The position numbers and the translations under genes are program-made. Below the pieces are notes generated by a model, which saw nothing but the letters and a program-made list of their open reading frames with translations, was not told the DNA's origin and made no database searches. Source: Pseudarcicella hirudinis (GTDB taxonomy: Bacteria; Bacteroidota; Bacteroidia; Cytophagales; Spirosomataceae). From it: a stretch of 58,785 nt of DNA. The stretch spans positions 77,779 through 136,563 of the forward strand of contig NZ_FOXH01000004.1 of NCBI RefSeq assembly GCF_900115665.1, in the 5' to 3' direction. Positions 52,061 through 58,785 of the stretch are shown here, piece by piece (positions within the stretch are counted from its first letter, which is position 1; every line of letters starts with the position of its first letter).

Positions 52061-52969
52061 ATGATACTCAATTTAGAATGGCTTCGTTCTTTTAAGGCGA
52101 TTTATGAAACGGGGACACTGACGGGTGCCGCTCAGGCTTTATATATTTCACAACCGGGGGTGAGCCTTCATTTAAGCTCTCTGGAGGCTTATACAGGTTA
52201 TAAACTTTTCGACAGATCTGCCCGCAGGATGGTCCCGACGGAAAGAGGGAAAGTGCTTTATAATTTTATTTTAGAACCAATCAATAAACTGGAAACTGCT
52301 GAACAGCTTTTTCATAAAAGTTCCAAAGCAGACCGGGCAACTATCAGTATCGGGATGTGTTTTGAAACCTTTCAGTTTACCCTTGAACAACACATTTCTT
52401 CTTTGCCGTTTAATGTAATTATCAAATTCGGTGAATATCCTCAAATGTTGAATGACCTTGATAAAGGCCTGCTGGATTTAATCATTACCCCTCAAAAGGG
52501 TCCACAGAAAAACCTGGAATTCAGGGCTTTTTCTAAAGAAAGAATCGTATTGGTAAGCGGATCAAAAACTAATACGGCAGTGCTTGAACAACTCCTTAAA
52601 AATAACAAAACCGAAGAGGCGCAGGATTGGCTAAAGCAACAGATCTGGTACAGTACTGCCGCTGATATGGAGCATCTGAAAAAGTTCTGGCAGTTGAATT
52701 TCACCCATCATCCGGATTTCAAACCTAATTATATTGTTCCCAATATAAGCTCAATTGTTCGCTGTCTGAGTGATGGCAGTGGATTTTCTATTATTCCGGA
52801 CTTTTTATGCAGGGAGGAAATTATGTCGGGAAAAGTGAAACTGGTATGGGAAGGAAATAATATCATTGAAAATACCCTGTATTTCGGCACCCGGAAGAAG
52901 ACTATTTATGCAGCAGAAATCAAACAGATTGAAAGGACTTTTGAAGAACAGGGAGTCCTGGCACAATGA
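52061..52969 (+). CDS. LysR-family transcriptional regulator
   Basis: 302 aa. The N-terminal HTH is WLRSFKAIYETGTLTGAAQALYISQPGVSLHLSSLEAYTG, given as two adjoining parts (residues ~5-24 and ~25-44). A substrate-binding PBP-like domain follows (ISIGMCFETF, VIIKFGEYPQ, DLIITPQKG, GSGFSIIPDFLC). It is divergent from the AKR/mdaB unit with ~95 bp between starts, so it most probably regulates that pair in response to a carbonyl or quinone compound. Confidence 0.92.
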   Translation: MILNLEWLRSFKAIYETGTLTGAAQALYISQPGVSLHLSSLEAYTGYKLFDRSARRMVPTERGKVLYNFILEPINKLETAEQLFHKSSKADRATISIGMCFETFQFTLEQHISSLPFNVIIKFGEYPQMLNDLDKGLLDLIITPQKGPQKNLEFRAFSKERIVLVSGSKTNTAVLEQLLKNNKTEEAQDWLKQQIWYSTAADMEHLKKFWQLNFTHHPDFKPNYIVPNISSIVRCLSDGSGFSIIPDFLCREEIMSGKVKLVWEGNNIIENTLYFGTRKKTIYAAEIKQIERTFEEQGVLAQ

Positions 52970-53019
52970 CAGATGCCGGATTTGAACTTAGTCAAATGAC
53001 CCCGGCTGAAGTAAAACGA

Positions 53020-53586
53020 CTAATTTTCTTTAATCATATCCCAAAGCAATTCAAACGTATCACTAATAAGCTGATGTTGTTTCACCGTTGAAAACTCATT
53101 GCTTGTCAGGTATTGATTCAGGCCGAAAGTATGGCTTGAAATCAAGGTATGAATATAATCAACCGGAAGAGGCTTAATTATTTTGTCCTCAATACCTTTG
53201 CGAAGCATGTCGAAATGAGGCTTGAGCTGTTTTTCTATTTCTTCCTGATTCAGCAGTAAATGAAAAGGAGAATTATGGAATTGCTGTTTAAAACTAAACT
53301 CTGTTTTATGATCTAAGGCCCAATAGAGAGATGCCAGATATTGTCCCTTCATGGTAGCTTTAAAAGTATCTTCCGGTTTGGCATTTTCATTTACAAAGGC
53401 CGTCATCCGGATTTTAATATCGGTATAAAGTCCCAGAATTAAATCATCTTTAGTCGGAAAATAATGAAATAGTGTACCATTGGCAACACCGGCCTCCTGT
53501 GCTATTTTACTGGTAGGTGTTCCGTGAAATCCTAACGCTACAAAAAGTTTAAGTGCAGCTTCTAATATTTTTTTCCTTTTATCCAT
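53020..53586 (-). CDS. TetR-family transcriptional regulator
   Basis: 188 aa. The HTH region is ILEAALKLFVALGFHGTPTSKIAQEAGVANGTLFHYFPTKDDLI, given here as successive blocks at residues ~7-50. The C-terminal ligand domain is helical. A palindrome GACTAAATAGTC sits 12 bp upstream of the start, a typical TetR operator for autorepression. It is convergent with the LysR gene, and 165 bp downstream of the DJ-1/PfpI gene on the same strand, so it might control that gene. Confidence 0.9.
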   Translation of the reverse strand: MDKRKKILEAALKLFVALGFHGTPTSKIAQEAGVANGTLFHYFPTKDDLILGLYTDIKIRMTAFVNENAKPEDTFKATMKGQYLASLYWALDHKTEFSFKQQFHNSPFHLLLNQEEIEKQLKPHFDMLRKGIEDKIIKPLPVDYIHTLISSHTFGLNQYLTSNEFSTVKQHQLISDTFELLWDMIKEN

Positions 53587-53597
53587 TTCGGCGGGTT

Positions 53598-53609
53598 GAC
53601 TAAATAGTC
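53598..53609 (-). promoter_or_regulatory. Putative TetR autoregulatory operator
   Basis: GACTAAATAGTC, an inverted repeat GACTA-AA-TAGTC extended by TT upstream, is 12 bp from the TetR start codon. It has the form common to operators of self-repressing TetR proteins. Confidence 0.65.
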
Positions 53610-53750
53610 GGCAAATTTATCAATGTAATTTGTTTTGAGCAATTTCCTGATATGATAAGTTCACCTCAAAAGTCACACCCGTAAAAAATACTATCTTTAC
53701 GCATGAGAGCAAGACTGCTTTGAATCTTGCTCCCGTGGTATAAAAAATAC

Positions 53751-54536
53751 CTATTTCAACTTCTGAAGCTCCGTCAAGATCATCGCTCCCACCTTTTTGG
53801 CTGATTGGGGATTTTGTCCTGTCACCAGACGTTGGTCGGCCACAGCATGTTCCTGCCATAATCCGGACTTTTCAAATATAGCACCTCGTTCTATCAGTTT
53901 ATTTTCCAGTAAAAAAGGCACTATTTTGTCCAGTTTTACAGCAACCTCCTCTTCATTGGTAAAACCATTTACCTTTTTACCGTCAACAAGATATTTACCA
54001 TTGTTTAATCTGATATTTACCAATCCGGCTGGTCCATGACAAACGGCACTCACAATCCCTCCGTTTTCATAAATTTTAGCGGCAATTTTTGCCAGTTCAG
54101 TATTATCAGCCAAATCCCACACAGCCCCATGACCTCCCGCATAATGAATTGCTATGTAATCATTCGGATTGATTTGAGCAGGCGTAAAAGTGTGCTCAAT
54201 TTTGTTATGGTATTTTTCATCTTCCCAGAAAGTTTTGTTTACCTCATCATTCAGATCAAATCCATCAACCGGGGCTTTTCCTCCTTTGGGGCTCACAAAT
54301 TCTATTTCATAACCTGCATTTTTCAATATTTCCCAGGGATGTGACACTTCACTTAAATAAAACCCGGTTGGTTCTCCGGTACTCCCTTTTTTGTCGTGGC
54401 TTGTCACCACAAATAATATCTTCTTATTCATTTTTCCTGATTGTTTAATTTGTCCGACAGCCTGATTTCTCACTAAAATGGCTCCCAGCATTGCGATGAT
54501 TATTCCTGTAATAATAGTTTTGATAATCTTATTCAT
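53751..54536 (-). CDS. DJ-1/PfpI-family protein with N-terminal membrane anchor (Hsp31-like)
   Basis: 261 aa. An N-terminal hydrophobic helix (IIKTIITGIIIAMLGAILV) suggests export or anchoring. The DJ-1/PfpI fold: ILFVVTSHDKKGSTGEPTGFYLSEVSHPW at the start, DYIAIHYAGGHGAVWDL, and the nucleophile elbow SAVCHGPAGLVN with Cys. It belongs to the chaperone/glyoxalase type of large Hsp31-like proteins. Its start overlaps the stop of the upstream ABM gene by 4 bp (ATGA), so translation is coupled. A role in aldehyde or carbonyl stress is suggested by neighbours. Confidence 0.9.
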   Translation of the reverse strand: MNKIIKTIITGIIIAMLGAILVRNQAVGQIKQSGKMNKKILFVVTSHDKKGSTGEPTGFYLSEVSHPWEILKNAGYEIEFVSPKGGKAPVDGFDLNDEVNKTFWEDEKYHNKIEHTFTPAQINPNDYIAIHYAGGHGAVWDLADNTELAKIAAKIYENGGIVSAVCHGPAGLVNIRLNNGKYLVDGKKVNGFTNEEEVAVKLDKIVPFLLENKLIERGAIFEKSGLWQEHAVADQRLVTGQNPQSAKKVGAMILTELQKLK

Positions 54537-54838
54537 ATGATTGGTTTTAAAATACTTACGTTTCTTGATTGTAAAAGCGGCACGATTTGCTGTACGACAA
54601 TTTCCTGAAAATGCTGACTCAAACGGTGCTGATTCAATGCCTTTTCATTTTCATAAATTTCATACAGGAAAATTTCGCCGGGATTCTCCATTGTCTGATG
54701 GGCCTGATAGTACATACAACCGCTCTCCAAAACGGAGAGAGACTGAACTTGCCTTAGCAATTCCAGTACGACAGGAAGGTTCTCTTCCCCAACCTGATAA
54801 GTGGCGGTTATGACAATATTCTCTTTACTCTGTATCAT
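54533..54838 (-). CDS. Antibiotic biosynthesis monooxygenase (ABM) domain protein
   Basis: 101 aa. A single ferredoxin-like ABM domain: ITATYQVGEENLPVVLELLRQV, LESGCMYYQAHQTMENPGEIFLYEIYENEKALNQH, then LSQHFQEIV. Such YgiN-like proteins are dimeric quinol or small-molecule monooxygenases. Translationally coupled to the DJ-1 gene and near a Crp-type regulator. Confidence 0.9.
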   Translation of the reverse strand: MIQSKENIVITATYQVGEENLPVVLELLRQVQSLSVLESGCMYYQAHQTMENPGEIFLYEIYENEKALNQHRLSQHFQEIVVQQIVPLLQSRNVSILKPII

Positions 54839-54927
54839 TTTTTCTGTGAGTTAATGATGCAAAGTTGAAACAAAAGCAGAAAGCCGGAAAGGTCAGAAAT
54901 CACAAAATTAATGTGACTGGAATCACA

Positions 54928-55494
54928 TCAGAACTGGCTTAATCGGCTCAGCGTTTCTCTGGATACTCCTAGATAAGAAGCTAAAAGGGTTTTAGGAAGT
55001 CTTTTCAGTAGCTGAGGACTAAGCTGAAGCAAGCGTTCGTATCGTTCCTGAGGGTTTTTATTGAGCAATAATAAAATTCTTTGCTGCAATGCAATAAAAC
55101 CAAAGTTTGATTTTCTGCGGAAAAAATTTGCGATACCATGTATTTCATTACAGAGTTTTTCACGGTTCTCCAATGATAAAACCAGTAATTCAGCATCCTC
55201 TATACAATCTATATAAATGCTTGCATTTCCCTCATTAAAATAGGCCTGATAATCAGTAATCCACCAGTCTTCCATGGCAAACTGGAGAATGCGTTCTTTC
55301 CCGTCTTCATCGGTATGGTATGCTTTTAAAAGGCCTTTCTGCACCCAATGATCATTATGTACATGATCTCCTTCCTGGATAAGGAACTGGTGTTTCCTGA
55401 GTTTTTTTGTTTTAAAGTGCGACAAAATATACGCAAACTCTTCATCTGTCAGTGGGGTGATTTTTTCTATATGTTGCCGTAGCTCTACACTCAT
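54928..55494 (-). CDS. Crp/Fnr-family transcriptional regulator
   Basis: 188 aa. A cyclic-nucleotide-binding-like domain (RKHQFLIQEGDHVHNDHWVQKGLLKAYHTDEDGKERILQF) is followed by the dimer helix and a C-terminal HTH (LPKTLLASYLGVSRETLSRL) that ends the protein at once. No Cys cluster, so it is not an Fnr-type oxygen sensor. It lies 89 bp upstream of the ABM/DJ-1 pair on the same strand and probably controls them. Confidence 0.9.
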   Translation of the reverse strand: MSVELRQHIEKITPLTDEEFAYILSHFKTKKLRKHQFLIQEGDHVHNDHWVQKGLLKAYHTDEDGKERILQFAMEDWWITDYQAYFNEGNASIYIDCIEDAELLVLSLENREKLCNEIHGIANFFRRKSNFGFIALQQRILLLLNKNPQERYERLLQLSPQLLKRLPKTLLASYLGVSRETLSRLSQF

Positions 55495-55670
55495 CGTTTA
55501 ATAATAGTTGCCTTTAAAATCAGAACTAATTTACAGAAAAATACCGGAGTTGAAATTATGAATAAAATCATTGCGGAAGTAAACCGGGGCAGAAACCTGA
55601 TAGAAATAGCAGAAATCTTCCGGATTTTCCGGAAAATCTAAACAGAACGCGAAGATTCATATGCTTTCAT

Positions 55671-55760
55671 TTAATTATCCCATTCATAAATAAGGTTTAA
55701 CCTTTCGTTCATTTTTTCAATCAGCAGTTGAATCAATTATTCATCAAGAAATTCATCCGG
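55671..55760 (-). pseudogene. C-terminal gene remnant, copy 1 (frame broken)
   Basis: On the minus strand it reads ...EFLDE-stop-LIQLLIEKMNERLNLIYEWDN-stop. An in-frame TAA at about 55737-55739 breaks it. It is nearly the same as copy 2 about 260 bp further on, so it is a degraded duplicate. No upstream part of the gene remains. Identity not recognised. Confidence 0.65.
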
Positions 55761-55818
55761 GTCATATTAATAAATTTTATCTTCAAAGTATTTAATTGTA
55801 TCTGTATAATTATCCAAT

Positions 55819-55851
55819 CCTATTGTGTCCTATGCTCCTATGTGGTTACAA
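55819..55851. repeat. Dispersed 'CCTATGTG' repeat, single unit
   Basis: CCTATTGTGTCCTATGCTCC followed by TATGTGGTTACAAG, same orientation as the units at 1-112, with one inserted T in the first heptamer. Confidence 0.75.
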
Positions 55852-55933
55852 GCCTTTGCTTACGCTCGAAGTGTCTGGTGTGACACCAGCCACGGGCACG
55901 GGGTGGCGAAGATTCTTATACTTTCATTTTCGT

Positions 55934-56026
55934 TTAATTATCCCATTCATAAATAATGCTTAACCTTTCGTTCATTTTTTCAATCAGCAGTTGAATCAGT
56001 TCTTCGTCAAGAAATTCATAGACATC
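55934..56026 (-). pseudogene. C-terminal gene remnant, copy 2 (open but headless)
   Basis: On the minus strand it reads DVYEFLDEELIQLLIEKMNE and then RLSIIYEWDN-stop, with no plausible start and the REP-like hairpin (56038-56060) where the rest of the gene should be. Acidic, helical C-terminus. Family unknown. Confidence 0.6.
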
Positions 56027-56037
56027 CTCCCTACCCC

Positions 56038-56060
56038 GTGTTCCGTGACACACGGAACAC
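56038..56060. repeat. REP-like perfect hairpin
   Basis: GTGTTCCGTG-ACA-CACGGAACAC, a 10-bp perfect stem with 3-nt loop. It shares the CCGTG-NNN-CACGG core of hairpin 1 in the family but has longer arms. Confidence 0.75.
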
Positions 56061-56160
56061 TAACCAGAACCGTAATTTAATGCCCGACAATCACAAACTG
56101 AAAGAAAAAACACTATTATTTGTCTCGTAATGCAATTTATTATTACCTTGCCACTGTAAA

Positions 56161-56212
56161 GGAAATGGTGTCTTCCTCATCAACCGTCTATTCAGAGACT
56201 GATGGCGCCTGC
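56161..56212 (+). promoter_or_regulatory. Fluoride riboswitch (crcB motif)
   Basis: The aptamer is readable directly. P1 is GGAA/TTCC around ATGGTGTC (GGAAATGGTGTCTTCC, 56161-56176). After a short CAACC-containing joint comes hairpin GTCT...AGAC, then CTGATGGCGCCTGC, the conserved crcB end. GGTGTC in the first loop pairs with GGCGCC (with two G:U pairs) to make the pseudoknot. The order matches the Thermotoga petrophila fluoride aptamer. It ends 19 bp before the CLC start codon, so it probably controls translation or early termination in response to fluoride. Confidence 0.88.
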
Positions 56213-56230
56213 AAATAATAATTTTTAATT

Positions 56231-57592
56231 ATGTTAGAAACTATTTGTAGGATGAAAAACAAATTTAAGTACTCTTTCGAACAGCTTTTTATTACCAGGC
56301 TTCTTCTCCGCTGGACAATCCTGATTTTTCCTGTTTCATTGCTAACAGGTTTATTGGTTGCATTATTTATGCGGTTATTAGATTTAGCCACAAAAACCCG
56401 TTTACATTACGAATGGATCATTTTCCTGCTACCTTTTGCAGGAATTTTAATTACCTGGCTCTACCAATTTGCCGGGAAAAACAGCGAAGCGGGAAATAAC
56501 CTGATTATGTCTGAAATTCACCGATCCGGTGAAGGTGTTCCTGCCAGAATGGCTCCTTTGATTTTATTTACCACTGTTATTACCCACTTATTCGGCGGTT
56601 CTGCCGGACGGGAAGGTACCGCGGTACAAATGGGTGGAAGCGTTTCAGGTTTATTTGCCAAATGGTTTAAGTTAAATGATGAAGACAAAAGAATCTTATT
56701 GATGTGTGGCATTTCAGCAGGTTTCGGAGCCGTTTTCGGAACACCTGTTGCCGGAACTGTTTTCGCCCTTGAAGTATTAACAATCGGGAGAATTAAATAT
56801 GATGCCTTAATTCCATGTCTGATCGCCGGAATTATTGCAGACATTACCTGCTCTTCCTGCGGCATTCATCATACACATTATCAGATTAACTATATTGATG
56901 AAAGAATCAGACTGTTTCCACATCTTTCATTCGACATTATTTTATTAGCAAAAGTTATTATTGCCGGAGTGCTTTTTGGATGCACAGGTACGCTTTTTTC
57001 AGAGCTTTCTCATTGGATTAAGGCTAAAAGTAAGATTTATATCAAATCTGTCTGGTTAATTCCGGTCGTTGGTGCAGCTTTGGTGATTGGTATAAGTTAT
57101 GTACTCGGAACAAGAAACTATATGGGACTCGGCGTTACGAATCCTGAAGGAGTAAGTATCGTAGCGGCTTTTCAACCAGGTGGGGCCGAAACTTTCAGTT
57201 GGTTCTGGAAACTCTTACTTACTGCTATCACTTTAGGAATGGGCTTTAAAGGAGGGGAAGTAACACCCTTGTTTTTTATTGGTGCAACTTTGGGCAATAC
57301 TTTAGCCGTAATCAGTGGTGCCCCGATTGACTTATTTGCCGGACTGGGTTTTATCGCTGTTTTTGCAGGTGCAACAAACACTCCTTTGGCCTGTACGATC
57401 ATGGGGGCTGAATTGTTTGGTGCAGATTATATTCTTTATTATGCTGTGGCCTGTTTTACCGCCTATTATTTCAGCGGGCATTCCGGAATTTATCAGGCTC
57501 AGCGTGTTGCTGTTTCAAAATTTCAGATTACTGATCCGGAAGAAAATACCTTAAAAGAACTCAAAGAAAAATCCAGACAGAGTAATGACTAA
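56231..57592 (+). CDS. CLC-family fluoride/proton antiporter (CLC-F type)
   Basis: 453 aa; an ATG seven codons downstream (56252) is a possible alternative start. The CLC fold shows about ten hydrophobic segments. GREGT (126-130) carries the gating Glu of CLC transporters. AGNNLI (87-92) replaces the usual GSGIP loop, and [21 protein letters not shown], split across about residues 336-356, is the block I associate with the fluoride-exporting CLC-F clade. The upstream fluoride riboswitch strongly supports fluoride export over chloride transport. The gene stands alone and is convergent (10 bp) with the next gene. Confidence 0.85.
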   Translation: MLETICRMKNKFKYSFEQLFITRLLLRWTILIFPVSLLTGLLVALFMRLLDLATKTRLHYEWIIFLLPFAGILITWLYQFAGKNSEAGNNLIMSEIHRSGEGVPARMAPLILFTTVITHLFGGSAGREGTAVQMGGSVSGLFAKWFKLNDEDKRILLMCGISAGFGAVFGTPVAGTVFALEVLTIGRIKYDALIPCLIAGIIADITCSSCGIHHTHYQINYIDERIRLFPHLSFDIILLAKVIIAGVLFGCTGTLFSELSHWIKAKSKIYIKSVWLIPVVGAALVIGISYVLGTRNYMGLGVTNPEGVSIVAAFQPGGAETFSWFWKLLLTAITLGMGFKGGEVTPLFFIGATLGNTLAVISGAPIDLFAGLGFIAVFAGATNTPLACTIMGAELFGADYILYYAVACFTAYYFSGHSGIYQAQRVAVSKFQITDPEENTLKELKEKSRQSND

Positions 57593-57602
57593 AATGAAGT
57601 AT

Positions 57603-58529
57603 TCATTTCGCATGCCATTGCCACCATTTCTTAGATTCATTCTTAAATTCAGGCTTACCTCCCGGCGCTATTTCCTGATTTTTATAATAGAAAGTAAGTT
57701 TTACCTCCGAATCTGTTGTTAAAGCAAATAAGCGCCGGACGTTCTCGTTTTCTACGATTCCTTTAATGTATAAATTGCACTGGTCGACAAGTTCGCGGGT
57801 CAATTCCAAGTTATCACTGATATAATAAGCTATTTCACCCCCAAAAGCCTTTCTTCCTACCGATAAATTCATAATATGGATAAAAGAGCTATTGAGATCT
57901 TTCAGTAAATCATCCAGGTCTTTATTCTGCAGATCAACTCTGAAATTATTCGACCGGGGCATTTCGGTAATAATTACGTGCTTCGACAACTCTTCTTCAA
58001 ACGTTTCTCCTGCCATGCCGGTAATCTCTCCTCCTTCAACTAAAAAGACTTTATCTGAAATCGGCTCTTCTTTCGGGTTTCTAAAATATTGTCTGATGAC
58101 GGAAGCAAACTTCATTCTCAGGTTAGAATTGGCATCAGTTACAATCATTGTACCCTTATATGGAATTCCTGCCAGCAAGCTTTCGGCTTCTATTTTTCTG
58201 GAAATTTCAATCATAAAAGCTTTATCAAGTATCTTCTCACAGGCATATTCATACCCTGTTACAAAAGCCGTCGGAGTATCTTCCAGCTTCTGAACAATAA
58301 TTTCAAGCTCAAGTGCTTTCAGATTTGCCAATGCTGTTTGCTTAATATCCTGAAATCTTTTCGATAAATCCTCTTCATTCAATACATCCTCATAAACCAT
58401 TTTTGAGCCTTCATCAAAACCATAAACAACTAATGGAGAAGAATGTTTATCAAATAATCGCTCCCTGAAAAAAAGCTGGTCATTTTTCCTATAATCAGAT
58501 GGTTTCAAAACCGGCATTAATTGTCCCAT
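57603..58529 (-). CDS. Hypothetical protein, 308 aa
   Basis: Not recognised. No signal peptide or membrane segment; alpha/beta soluble protein. Conserved-looking stretches include FFRERLFDKHSSPLVVYGFDEG, TPTAFVTGYEYACEKIL, KGTMIVTDANSNLRMKFASVI and a C-terminal WWQWHAK. Acidic and basic residues alternate in the middle. It might be a member of a DUF1444-like group of cytosolic proteins, but I cannot support that. The C-terminus comes within 10 bp of the CLC stop on the other strand. Confidence 0.7.
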   Translation of the reverse strand: MGQLMPVLKPSDYRKNDQLFFRERLFDKHSSPLVVYGFDEGSKMVYEDVLNEEDLSKRFQDIKQTALANLKALELEIIVQKLEDTPTAFVTGYEYACEKILDKAFMIEISRKIEAESLLAGIPYKGTMIVTDANSNLRMKFASVIRQYFRNPKEEPISDKVFLVEGGEITGMAGETFEEELSKHVIITEMPRSNNFRVDLQNKDLDDLLKDLNSSFIHIMNLSVGRKAFGGEIAYYISDNLELTRELVDQCNLYIKGIVENENVRRLFALTTDSEVKLTFYYKNQEIAPGGKPEFKNESKKWWQWHAK

Positions 58530-58738
58530 GTAATATTTTCTCCGTTTCTTTTAAAGGTAAAATCAGGTATTTGCAATAATCATATAACCTTTGATGCAAA
58601 ACGAGAAAAACTTCAGGAATAATATCAGACCGACCCATAAATTATCCCGGTTCAAACAAATAAGAATATATACTGCATTTCATCGAATTGCAATACATTT
58701 ATTATCAATATCTTAAGATGTATTTTTATGAGAAATAC

Positions 58739-58771
58739 TTGTAACCACATAGGATCATAGAGAACATAGGA
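58739..58771. repeat. Dispersed 'CCTATGTG' repeat, single inverted unit
   Basis: TTGTAACCACATAGGATCAT followed by AGAGAACATAGG, orientation opposite to the units at 1-112. It lies ~210 bp upstream of the start of the 308-aa gene, at the window edge. Confidence 0.75.
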
Positions 58772-58785
58772 TTTGTTTATTCATT

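Larger units (their letters stand above)
55495..56230. other. 736-bp intergenic region with pseudogene remnants, repeats and a riboswitch
   Basis: Holds two remnants of one reading frame (about 55671-55760 and 55934-56026), one 'CCTATGTG' unit (55819-55851), hairpins CTGGTG-TGA-CACCAG (55875-55889) and GTGTTCCGTG-ACA-CACGGAACAC (56038-56060), and the fluoride riboswitch. Confidence 0.7.

Overview
The window looks like a chromosomal segment of an aerobic Bacteroidota, most plausibly of the Cytophagales type. The reasons are two complete SusC/SusD pairs, further TonB-dependent receptors with an N-terminal carboxypeptidase-like domain, GH29/GH92 glycosidases, TlpA-family thioredoxins, DUF5690, DUF1080 and FUSC proteins, and TAnnTTTG-type -7 promoter boxes. 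No rRNA, tRNA, integrase, transposase or CRISPR array was recognised. The genus assignment is inference only.

Region 1 (about 0.2-12.8 kb) is a phosphonate-utilisation locus. Two minus-strand genes encode a TIGR03364-type FAD amine oxidase and a TIGR03351-type phosphonatase-like HAD hydrolase. Divergent from them are a DUF5690 MFS transporter, a SusC/SusD pair, a PhnZ-type HD-domain di-iron oxygenase with every residue I recall as catalytic, and a secreted alkaline-phosphatase-superfamily enzyme. Read together: outer-membrane capture (SusCD), periplasmic processing, inner-membrane import (DUF5690), then C-P cleavage by oxidative (PhnZ) and/or hydrolytic (PhnX-like) routes. No PhnY/TmpA-type dioxygenase is present. 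A VCBS-repeat lipoprotein with a CxxCH motif lies beside it. This SusCD-coupled phosphonate system is the best candidate for an under-described system here.

Region 2 (13-24 kb) is a mixed carbohydrate and housekeeping stretch: an AraC regulator divergent from a TIM-barrel sugar isomerase plus a DUF1080 protein, a DUF1003 protein, an ATP-grasp ligase, a GH29 fucosidase with a beta-propeller glycosidase, and a FUSC-family membrane protein. Region 3 (24-28.7 kb) is a probable metal-uptake set: a small CNGKC protein, a TonB receptor and a PepSY membrane protein.

Region 4 (28.8-44.4 kb, all minus strand) holds a second SusC/SusD pair, a cysteine desulfurase, a DUF4397 lipoprotein, a large TonB receptor, two paralogous TlpA-family proteins, a di-heme cytochrome c peroxidase, a DsbD-N-like protein and a YceI protein. 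They form three apparent transcription units, each preceded by the same inverted repeat CTATA-N5-TATAG. This suggests one regulon linked to sulfur or thiol/redox physiology.

Region 5 (44.8-58.8 kb) holds redox-stress oxidoreductases with their HxlR, LysR, TetR and Crp-type regulators, a GH92 alpha-mannosidase, a cassette-like insertion (RDD protein plus membrane protein) bounded by ~190-bp direct repeats, and a CLC-type transporter of the fluoride-exporting kind preceded by a recognisable fluoride riboswitch.

Two dispersed intergenic repeat families run through the window. One is a 'CCTATGTG' element, expanded to a 55-bp tandem array at about 18 kb. The other is a REP-like hairpin family (GTG-NNN-CAC core) with compensatory stem changes.
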